Shown piece after piece: positions 1 through 12,400 of a stretch of 64,000 bases of DNA. The stretch lies in the NCBI GenBank assembly GCA_964035545.1, contig OZ037767.1:31419628-31483627 (forward strand), written 5' to 3'. The notes under the pieces were generated by a model. It was not told the origin of the DNA. It ran no database searches and worked only from the letters and a program-made list of their open reading frames with translations. The translations under genes were made by a program, and so were the position numbers. Position 1 is the stretch's first letter; every line of letters starts with the position of its first letter. Source of the stretch: Bugula neritina. Lineage: Eukaryota; Bryozoa; Gymnolaemata; Cheilostomatida; Bugulidae.

Positions 1-278
1 GTGAGCACCAGCATGTAAATGAGAGACACATAGAGAGAATTACCCATGCAGTGTATAAGTAGGACAGGTATAGTAATTGTTGGGGTAACTTTGCTTCTAA
101 TTTATAGCAAGTGGAAACTGGTGATCAGTAGAATCAGGCGAGATATATACTGTCTAATGTTACCAACCAAAGTTAACCCTAAGAGCTGAGCTCTGCAGAG
201 GAAAGAAGGGGAAGCTCCACCATCATACTAGGAGTAAACGCTGACTAAAACCGTCACACCCAGCGAAGTCACACCTAC

Positions 279-437
279 CCCGAACTTAGCACAGCGTTGA
301 GTTCTTTCTCCTCTTTGAGGAGAGAGGTACGTTTGATATCACACTCCAGTACGCTGTCTACAGCTCGCGTGTCATCACCCACCACTTCCTGTTCCACGTG
401 AAGTAGTCTGATGTGAGAAGGGATCTTCAAAGCACCA
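279..437 (-). CDS. ABCF3: ABCF3 coding exon 7
   Basis: Residues 221-273: IPSHIRLLHVEQEVVGDD, then a charged helix ending AVLSSG. Acceptor CTTTAG, donor GTAGGT, phase 2. The next exon lies left of position 1; nothing coding is visible in 1-278. Confidence 0.93.
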
Positions 438-3400
438 CTAAAGTTACACGACACAGACTGTATGGAAACTGCTCCAACAGGGATAACAACTCCGTCTGAG
501 CTCCAACATAATATGTCCTATTGCTTTATGAAGTAATGCTTTGAACAAGGGAAGACAATCACAACTACTATACAAGGCATTGTGTTATTCTCAGAGTTCT
601 GAACTCATGCAGAAATAACCCTAAACTTCTTGCCAAACTTATGAATGTGTGTAACTTTGAAATACTTGAAAAATTGTGAAATTAAATTATTTTTTAAAAA
701 ATCTATCTTGGCTGATAGAAGAAGCTTAATTCTTTTATTTGGAGTTATTCTCTCCAGTATTTAATTTAGTTTGAGTAGCAGTATTGGGGATAACAGCTCT
801 ACCTGGATATTTCATGTATCTTAGTATTACTAGCTCCACCTAGAGAGTTCTTGTACCCTGGTAATACTAGTTCTACTGGGAGAGTTCATGTACCCTGGTA
901 ATACTAGCTCTACTGGGAGAGTTCAAGTACCCTGGTAATACTAGCTTTACCTGGAGAGCATTCGCAGCAACGTTGACTTTCCACGACCATTTCGCCCAAC
1001 GAACCCGTAGCGTCGCCCAAAGCTCATTATGATGGTAGCACCTTTGATCAGTTGTCTACAACACAGGGCGAAGGGTTGGAGTTTGTACACAGTTTGACTG
1101 TATTGCAATACACCAGACTACTGCTCAACCAATCACAAACATGCTCACTGACTGACATTGATTGAGTAGCCAAAATGTTAAAAGTTATGACAGGAGCCCA
1201 CAACTTCTGGTATGATTTTACGAGCAAGTATGGAGACCAATTATTGTAAATAGCAAGAAATAAACTCAAATATTTATGATGGGCCAGCACTACTGCACAG
1301 CCATGTTGAGACATCATGTAGAATAGTAAATCAGGTCAACAATTTACCAGACTATCTCCACTCTAAACCTTGCCGTATCCCATGGCAACACACGTACACC
1401 AGTCTGCTAGTGTAATTACAACTCAACTTAAATATACCAAGTCATCACAATAAATGAGAACATTTAACAGCTTGTCAACTTCTATCAAGTCACATCTGGG
1501 GTATATAATATCAAACAAGAGCCATGTAAAGTATATAGACAGCTGGTAGATATACTATACTGCAGTGTGTATTGAGCTATTACTGGTACAGCAGCTGTGT
1601 TGAAGGGCTGGGAGAGGTGCTTCTCATTATACAATAGATAAGTTTGATATTCACTATATACTCTATGTAAAGTATACACTATACACTCTATGTAAAGTAT
1701 ACACTATATACTCTATGTAAAGTATATACTATATACTCTATGTAAAGTATACACTATATACTCTATGTAAAGTATACACTATACACTCTATGTAAAGTAT
1801 ATACTATATACTCTATGTAAAGTATACACTATATACTCTATGTAAAGTATACACTATACACTCTATGTAAAGTATATACTATATACTCTATGTAAAGTAT
1901 ACACTATATACTCTATGTAAAGTATACACTATACATTCTATGTAAAGTATATACTATATACTCTATGTAAATTATACACTATACACTCTATGTAAAGTAT
2001 ATACTATATACTCTATGTAAAGTATACACTATATACTCTATGTAAAGTATACACTATACATTCTATGTAAAGTATATACTATATATTCTATGTAAATTAT
2101 ATACTATATTCCCTATGTAAAGTATACACTATATTATACTCTATGTAAAGTAGAGGAATGTAATTCATCACACATTACTATGAGATACATGATTAATTAG
2201 TGATTTGTCAAGGGAGTGTAAAACTCAGTACTAGTAACTATAACTACTACTAACTGGTGTACTACGTACTAGTAACTATAACTACTGCTAACTGATGTAC
2301 TACGTACTAGTAACTATAATTACTACTAACTAGTATACTAACAACTAATCACAGTCACTCACTGAGCACCGAAAGAGACGTCAAAGTTTTCTATTCTGAT
2401 ATCCTGTGCCATGGAGTTGCCCGCCCCATCTGCCTTGTTATCCTGCCTGTTGATCTGTTGGCTGGCTGAAGCATCCCCCATGTCTACACTGAAACATAGA
2501 ACCACAGACTAAGTAGCCTCAACGTTTCAATGAAAACACAACCTACACGGGTTTTTCTACTTTTCCTCTTTTACCTGATAAAGTTGAAGCTATATGTCTA
2601 AAAAGTTAGAATGTAATGTATGAGAGAGGATAACTCTACAGGATGTAATGTATGAGAGAGGATAACTCTACAGGATGTAATGTATGAGAGAGGATAACTC
2701 TACAGGATGTAATGTATGAGAGGATAACTCTACAGGATGTAATGTATGAGAGAGGATAACTCTACAGGATGTAATGTGTGAGAGAGGATAACTCTACAGG
2801 ATGTAATGTATGAGAGAGGATAACTCTACAGGATGTAATGTATGAGAGAGGATAACTCTACAGGATGTAATGTATGAGAGAGGATAACTCTACAAGTGGC
2901 AACACGCCGCCTGTTGTATCAGCGTGTCTGTGAGTTCAGTCATTAGCCAATAGAAAGTATTGAGAGAAAACCGGTGAGTGAAACTGACACGGAGATGAAA
3001 CAGAAAATGATGGCTCCGTAGCTGTTTGGTTTGTAAATTCAATTTCTGTTTCTACTATGAAATGAGAGTTTACGAGGACTTCACAGGCTGTATAAATGAG
3101 GCAGCGAGATGCATGCTAGAGATGTGAGGTTGTGCTGTCAGTGTATACCTCACAGGAAGGCAGCATCTGTGTCCGGTATTGAGGTGAAAGAACAGGTGAA
3201 GGCCTTTCATGTGAGATACAGTAGAATTCATAAAATTACACAATCAAGAAATTGTTAATCAATAAAATATTATGCTTTGAGTGAATAAATATAACTCTAT
3301 ATACTGTAATATAACTATATATTGTAATATAACTGTATACTGTAATATAACTATATACTGTAATATAACTATATACTGTAATATAACTGTATACTGTAAT

Positions 3401-6400
3401 ATAACTGTATACTGTAATATAACTATATATACTGTAATATAACTGTATACTGTAATATAACTGTATCTTGTAATATAACTATACACTGTAATATAACTAT
3501 ATATAATGTAATATAACTATATACTGTAATATAACTATATACTGTAATATAACTATATATACTGTAATATAACTGTATACTGTAATATAACTATATACTG
3601 TAATATAACTGTATATACTGTAATATAACTGTATACTGTAATATAACTATATACTGTAATATAACTATATATACTGTAATATAACTATATATACTGTAAT
3701 ATAACTATATACTGTAATATAACTGTATACTGTAATATAACTGTATATACTGTAATATAACTATATACTGTAATATAACTATATATACTGTAATATAACT
3801 ATATATACTGTAATATAACTATATACTGTAATATAACTATATACTGTAATATAACTATATATACTGTAATATAACTATATACTGTAATATAACTATATAC
3901 TGTAATATAACTGTATACTGTAATATAACTGTATACTGTAATATAACTATATACTGTAATATAACTATATACTGTAATATAACTATATATACTGTAATAT
4001 AACTATATACTGTAATATAACTGTATATACTGTAATATAACTGTATACTATAATATAACTGTATACTATAATATAACTGTATACTGTAATATAACTATAT
4101 ACTGTAATATAACTGTATACTGTAATATAACTGTATATACTGTAATATAACTGTATACTGTAATATAACTATATACTGTAATATAACTGTATATACTGTA
4201 ATATAACTATATACTGTAATATAACTATATACTGTAATATAACTGTATATACTGTAATATAACTGTACACTGTAATATAACTATATATACTGTAATATAA
4301 CTATATATACTGTAATATAACTGTATATACTGTAATATAACTATATATACTGTAATATAACTATATACTGTAATATAACTGTATATACTGTAATATAACT
4401 ATATATACTGTAATATAACAGAAGCTTACACTCTCGAAGCCCCTGATACGTCCTTCTCAGCTCTTTTCTGCTGTTTCTGTTTGATCTTCTCCTCTGCCTT
4501 GGCCAGTTTACCCTGATTCACCACCTGAGTATCGTAAGACAAAGGGATTTAGACTTCAAGGAAGGATTACCGTGCATATCATTACAGGCTAGGACTTGGA
4601 ACAACAATGGGCATGAAAAAGGCTGTGGAATTAACACATCTATCAGAAACATTTTCTTTACTTTCAGTAATTAAAAAATAACAGTTAATAAGTTTAGCTA
4701 TTCTTAACTATGACAGGCAAAGCTTTTCAAAACAATGAGTGAAACCATTAGCCTTGTTGGTGTTGAAATGAAGATGGGCTTCCATAGTTGATATTCACAG
4801 CATGCTACGTTGAATATTTCTAAGAGATTTCCTATATTGAGACCTAAAGTTGTTGACATGAATATGCAACATGTTCTGTACATTATGGCAAAAATACAAA
4901 ATGGCTAAAATAAGAATTTGGTAACTTTTATATCTCCATAAAAAATGTGGGAGAACAGAAATAGGTTTTCAACAGTCAAACAAAATTCAACTCCACACGA
5001 AACAAAGTTTGCTGACAAAAGTTTTGACGATACTCCAGTTAAAAGCCTCATCGTATCCGAATACAAAATATTTTCATTTTCTTCAGTGAATGCACATAAT
5101 GACGGCCAATAGGCCAATGTATATACCTTAATACATACTTTGCAAAGAGTTTTTTGTAAGATTGATATTTGGATAGCTATTATGGTGTTTCTATTCAACC
5201 CTGGGTAGCACATTATGGTCAATTAGTCAGTCTACGCCATTTCTCAGAGTGGCATACAAATAGACTAGTAGTAAGGCAATGGCTATAGCAGGCCGATCAA
5301 TCAGCCCAGAGAATAGGGAAATAAAGGCACTTTGTTTCAGGTGTTGTAATGTGAACACTTGTTTTCACTCGCCATTGTAAGGACACCATCGATCAGTCCA
5401 TTAACTGGGTGTTGTGGTAGCAACTACGCTGTCTGAATTACATGAGCTGCCTTCCACCATCAAACTGTCTCAGGTAGGATTCAACTGAGCTAATTGTATT
5501 TATGGATTATTGATTCCAGACTCTCAAAATATTTTATTTCACTACCAAAAATATCTGTTAACTGGCAAATAATCAGGTAAATACATGACTTGAATTTCAC
5601 TTGACACTCATTTAATCTGTCAATTCATATGGCAATGCGGGGCATTAAAGTGCTCACACTTCAATGTAACTGCTCTACCATATTTATAGGCTATTGTCCA
5701 ACAATTTACAGCCCAAATGTAATTAATTTATCAGTTTTACTGCAAGTATGAAGACCCGTGACACTGGTATGTAGTTATGCACCTTGCAAGTTAGTGCCAA
5801 CATGGGTTTTTTTTATCATTATTGCTACCAGCAGTTAAACTTGAAAAGCACAAGTTGGCAGAAATTATCACGAAGGTACATTAAAACTCCAACTAGAGAC
5901 TCTGAAACCTGGAAATATAAAAACAGAGAAAATCTTCAGATTCTACTGCAGTTCTGGAAAACAGATTCTAACTTATCATAGGTGGTTGCCGTTTAAAGCG
6001 GTTACAGTCATTTCCCTAACTTAAATAATCCAAGGCTTTCTGTTTCAGCTATAAATGTTCATTATTACTCAAGTCTTAAAAGATAACTAAGGTCTTTAAT
6101 GCTTAGAAGGTCTACCATCAAAAATAAATATCCCATTTTATCCTAACAAAATCATAATAGATAAACAACATTACAGTATTTCGAAAAGTGTCGGTGGAGA
6201 TATGGCTGCTAACGGAGTCGACTGTAATGACTGTAACCGAAATAAACGGACTATTCATCACCAATCAATAAGTGTCAAATACTAGAATTAAATTCCAATA
6301 AGCAATGTATATATTATTTGTGAATCTTTTATCTTTGACTGTGTATTGAAGTAGTTATCCGCAACACCTGCACGTCAGGCTAGCACACAAGTATTTCTAA

Positions 6401-9400
6401 TTTTTATCAAATAGCACTAGCATTCATACCAGTGAGTGAGCCATACGGCTTTGAGCTTCGTGCTGATAAGTAGTCTTATAAAGTATTGAAAAAGGGCTGT
6501 TTTATGTAAGTAAATGTACAGGTGTTCAGCTAGCACCCAGATATCTACTGTTTCTCTGTGTAGCAGACAAAACACAGCGTTTTAAATTAGTTCAGTAGTA
6601 ATTCTATTTGGTCTTCAAAATATCTAGTGTTGGAGTGGATACTCTACTGAAGTAAGTTTATTTTTGTCTTTCAAACATTTAAATTACAGTAACTTCGAAT
6701 CCGTTTTACTAAACATTGTCTGTTTGCTGTTTAGTTCGCCACCATCGGACAAGAAGGGTTATTGTTTTGAGACACCAAAAGAATGAGGTGTTGTAAGTCG
6801 TGTTTAGGACCAGAGTAGTAGCAACTGAATGAACACACAATATGTCCAGCAAAGAGCACACCCATGGATAACCTACACGTTAGACTTATAGCCTGCTGTT
6901 TCATCTTGCAATCAACATCTTGGGCAGAAACTAATGCATGCCCATCTAACATATGTCAGTGTCGAGAACTTGAGGTTAGTAGGTATTTTATTACAGGTTG
7001 TTGCAGTCCATTCATTTAAAATCCCAAACTTTAGTGTAAAAAAACTTTTATATACTGAAATATACCATTTATATTAGTCTAGCATGTATATTAGTCCTAT
7101 ATTAATGGCATTGTAAGTTAATCTAGTATATTAGTATTGTATATCCATGCAGCGTGTTTTAGTAATGATTATATAGTCTATTTTACTAAAGCTTTTCAGT
7201 TGAAGATTCTAATTTCTAAAGCTTTGACTTGTCTATTGTTTTCAGCAGTAATTTTTACACTTCATATGCTTTTGGACTACGAGAGTCAACACAAAACACT
7301 TACCATATGAGGGCCTTTTAAATTCAAAGGCATTAGATGTTTATTAATTAAATGAACTCACACTCACTAAAAAAAACATGTTGTACACTATTTATGTATT
7401 TCAATAGTCATGTTTCCTTAGGTATTCCCAGGTGTAGTCATGGATAAATTAGAAAAGCCGGTATTATAAATGAAAAATGCAGCAAAAGACGTTTTTAAAT
7501 ATTCGAACCAGTGCCTCAAACCAAAATCCATAAATAAAATTAAAGAGCTTTGATATTGAAATATGGCCTATTTCTATTCCCACTATCTGAAACTTGCATG
7601 TAAAATATCTGTTTATCAATGTTGTAAAGGAGTTGATAGCAGTAGAACAGATAAGATTTTGTGTTAACACATATTTTCCTGGGATGGTATTTGTCAGTGA
7701 TAGTGTTATCAGGAGTATTGTTGCCACCTGTTCAACTATACAGGCTGTTCTATTGTAAAGATTTCCCTACACATTAGTATTATTAGAGATCTGAACGCCC
7801 TTTAACATTTGTCATCTTACGACAAATAAATTTGCATTGAAGAATCACATGTCTTGGCTGAATGCAAACATTGTAATTGTTAGTTGACTGGTCATCCATA
7901 TTCAATTAGCAGCCCAGATGGGTTATTAGAATTATGACAGGCTTGTATCCATTATATTGAAGCAGAGTAGCATAAGAGGTACACAGCTTGCAATGCAATG
8001 CCCACTCCTAGTAAGTGAAAAGGAGCTTCAGGCCATTCTCCTTCGGTTGGGTATGAAAATAATGGAAAGAAAAGGAACTAAAGCAAGAATTAGGAATGCT
8101 ATGCACATCAGTGTCAACTAGCTGCAGCTGCCAAAATTAACCTCTTTCAAATAATACATTATTTATTGAATATTAATGAGAAAATGACTATTTGACAGAC
8201 TAACACCTGGTTCTCATTTCATCCAGAAAACAACTGTCAAAGCTTCAAGCACTTTTTAGAGTTTAAACATCTTACATGACCAGAAACTGTTTACAGATTG
8301 CTAGCAGACTGGAGACTGAAGTGATCTGTAATGTTGGAGACAACAAGGGGTATGTTCCAGTACTGAAGAACTTCAACCAGCCTATATCCAGTCTGTACCT
8401 TAGCAGAATTGAGTTGACCAGGTTAGGAAACCTGACATTCCAGAGGCTGTCTTCAGTCAGGGTGAGTTGAAATGGTAACTTCGGATTGTTTAGATACGCC
8501 CGCAAACCCACCAAGTAATTCCTTTGGTCTAACATAACTACTGGCAAATTATATTTCTTATATAGACCAGCGACCAAACAAACATATGAATTCTGCAACA
8601 TATCTACTCTCTTTGCAGGAGCTGTATCTCAACGACAATGATTTAATAAGAATAGAGGCGAGAGCTTTCATAGGAATTGATTCAACAATTGAATTACTGG
8701 ATCTTCAACATAACCGACTTCGAAACTTGAAATTCCTAACGACACACAACTTTGCTCAACTCCGAACACTGCTTCTGCGGGATAACCAGCTCACAGCAAT
8801 AACGTGAGTGATAACTCTGCTTATAGCAATAATGCTGAAATGGTGTGTCGTTTGTGTTGAAATTATTAATAATTAAAAATTAATACAAATAAGGTAACTA
8901 AAACAATTAAAAGGGAACTAAAAAGATGTTAACCACAACAAAAGTATCAGCTTGTTTGTTATATAAACACATGAAAAAAAACAACAAACAATACAAATGA
9001 ACCTAGTTTAGAACTTTCGATGCACAACAAAATTTATTCCACAACACTATGAAACTTGCTTACAATGGGAGTACATAATGCTGAAGTCTATTACAACTGC
9101 CTCTAATACAATCAAGTTATCAAAACATTATTACTTGTGATTATTATAAGAGAATACATGGCAGTGACTCCCAACACCACCTGCAACTGCAAGAATAATA
9201 ACAGTCTGCTTGCAATTTGCAAGAAAATTGGAAAAATGTAGAAATCTGTTTTTAATGTAAAACGTGGATATTAGCCAACAGAACTTAATTACTGATAGAC
9301 AACTAGTTTTCATACAGCCTCATCCAGCAATTAGCTTTTATACAAAAAAGTTTCATGCAATTTTGTAATAATCATACGTAACATCACACAAACTCTATGC

Positions 9401-12400
9401 AAAAACAGGAGCAAATTACTCATACAAGATTAAAGTAGTACAGACCATTACTAGGGCTTCCTTTCTCTCACCAGATCATTGCAATCACATCCAATCAACT
9501 TTCAAATGCAAATCAGGTAAAACCCAAGTCACTTGAAAACATTGCTGGAATATCTGCATACAAATAATTTATTCAGCTTTCAAATATATTTAAATTTGTC
9601 AATCCAGGTTACTCTTGACTTATTGCAGCCCTGGAAGTCTATCTTTACTGCCTGCTTTGGAGACTTTGAATCTGGATGAAAACAAACTGAGTGGTCGGCT
9701 AGACTTCCTGCAACAGCCGTCCCTTAAGAGTCTAGCCGACATAAACCTGGATGCCAACAGGTTCACAGAGATTGTTCCGGAAGACTTTGCATTCATGAAC
9801 AACCTCCGCTCCCTCCTTGTCAACAGAAATCAGCTCCAGGACATCAACTTTCTCTCTCATCCAAAATTCGCTCAAGTATGACATTCATTTCACACCAGAT
9901 GTGACATCAGAGAACAGTTATTCATTTTATTTTTAAAAATATTTTTCAATTCCAACTCATATTAAGGCAATTTTCTGTGCCGGTGGTGAGATGGACTTAA
10001 CTTAAATTTCAGTAAAGGTTATCCATAAACACTGTGATAAGCTTACTATGTGACCGTCTAAGATCATTGCTTGTTCTCAAGTAGCATTCTTTCCTTTCCA
10101 AAGAGAGTGGTGAGGAAAGTATTGCGTATTTTATCTATCTGTCATAGAAATGATGTTTGAGTTTTCATTTGCTGTGAAAATTCCATTTTATTTCAGCTAC
10201 AAGGGTTCAGTGCTGCGTATAACAACCTGGATGATGTAAACCAAACACTGTTTTCTAACAAGAATCTCCTGAAGTGGATAGATTTGACAGGAAATAGACT
10301 GACAAACGCTGACTTCCTGTCCATGTGCAGTTTGAAGAGACTGGAAGAAGTTTACTTGTCATATAACAGGATTACATACTTACCACTGGACTCATTTCAA
10401 GCCACAGACACTCTCTCCATATTTGCAATAGACAACAACCTGCTACAGACTTTACCCAGATGTGCGTTGTTAAGATTCTATCCCAGAATGCAACACTTTG
10501 ACATTTCTAACAACCCAATGCAATGCAATTGCTCCCTCAGCTGGCTGCAATCACCCCACGATATACCAACAGACAGACACAGCGAATGCGCCAACATTGA
10601 GTTTACCACCACAGACACTTACCAAACCCACCAGTGTGGGGATCCACCAGCATGTCTTACCAACAAATCATGTGACCCGACAATGTCGTATAAGTACGTG
10701 GACTACGAGAGCTTAACTAGTCTAGCAAATACAAAGCTGGAACACAAAACTCTGGTGAGTGAAAACCCTTCGGCTGCTTACAGAAAAGAGTCTTCACTAA
10801 CAATAGTGATTCTCTCGGCATACTCTGCAATGTTATTTCCTTCATGACGTCTACAAACAGGGTGGAGATGCACATGTGTGTTTTAGTACTATACAGCCCA
10901 TCATTTGCCTGCAAGAGTGTATCTCAAGTTGCTCAACTCACTTTATTAAATACTCTACTACTTAATTTATATTACAAGAATATATGACAATCACTTGATT
11001 GAGCACAATGTAAGAGACGCAGATCACCTGTGTTTTCTCCCCCCCCCCTCAGTTCTCCCTGGAGTATAAGAGATTTATTCAATGGTTTTGTAGAATTAAT
11101 TTAAGGTATATTTTTGATTTTGATTTGCTCAAACCAAAGAGGCAATAAAACTGCTATAGTTATTATATTTAGAAAACTATTATAGAAATTTTACTATTTA
11201 TTGAATATTGTATATAATATCTAGCCTGTAACCCAGTATATACATTGTCAACTTAGCCAACACACACTGTAATATACTTTGTACAAGGATAAACAGATTT
11301 TTAAACATTTTTGTTTATATGTAAGCTATGCTATTTATTTTCATTCATTTTTTGTATGGTATATCTGAATGAATGGAGAACTCTTATGTTAACTGTCTCA
11401 GTTGCAAGTATCTGTAAGAGCTGCTCCATTCTATTTAGCTGAGTAAAACAGCAAGTAAAGTTAATTTATGTCTCCTGATCATTAAATAAAAAGTTAAACA
11501 GTTGGAATTCTAGAGACGCAGGAAATAACAACTAAAATGCATTTTCAAAACATTTTTAGGAAAAGTGTGTTTTCAGTGATAATAATGTGAAGTAAATGTA
11601 TATAGCAAAATAGCAATTATCTACGCTCCTACCAGCTTCTCTACACACAACTAACAACTCATTCCCTCTCATCTATTTTATTGGCAGCAATTCTAGCAAC
11701 TAACTCCTATCTATAACTAAAAGCCGATTACATATCCACTGGGGCTAAGAAATTCAAACTGCTAAAAGTTTTCTGAGCTGTTTGTTCAAAATGTTGAGAC
11801 AACTCCTATTGCTGATGAGAAGTTACCATCAAAATAAGAAATTATACGAGGGAAGACAACTCTAAAATATTCAAGTTATAGTCAAGTATCGGTCGAGACT
11901 TGCTTTAAGAGTTGCGAAACCTTTCAATACAACAAACTGCAATGAGTAACACTCACGGTTTTTCCTTCGTCTTTTTTTGTCAACCAAATAGATTTATCTC
12001 CCCCTTCTGACTTGGCGTCGACTATTCTCATGTCGGCAAAAGTTACTGGAGCTTCCAACTTCTTGTGCACCACATCTTGTCTTTCACTACGGCATAGAAA
12101 CTTTGATATTACAATGTAGTATGCTGGAGTATACTACAGTATACTACGGCATAGAAACTTTGATATTACAATGTAGTATGCTGGAGTATACTACAGTATA
12201 CTATAGTATAGAAACTTTGATATTACAACGTAGTATGCTGGAGTATACTACAGTATACTATAGTATAGAATACGAATATATTAATTAGCAGTTATTTGAT
12301 ACAAGAAAAGGATAAACCAGCATACTTTGATAAAATAAATTACTAAACTTAATGCTAGGTGAAAAATTAAACATGCTTCTCTGTCATTAAAAGTGAGTTT

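Noticed and set aside
3259-3486. Minus-strand frame rich in Ile-Leu-Gln-Tyr
   Set aside because: Reading of the 16-18 bp AT-rich minisatellite in an ABCF3 intron.
5784-5981. 65-codon plus-strand frame
   Set aside because: No family similarity, random composition, inside an ABCF3 intron with no supporting splice sites.
12103-12288. Plus-strand frame with repeated SMLEYTTVYY
   Set aside because: Product of the 57 bp tandem repeat (19 codons per unit), not a protein.
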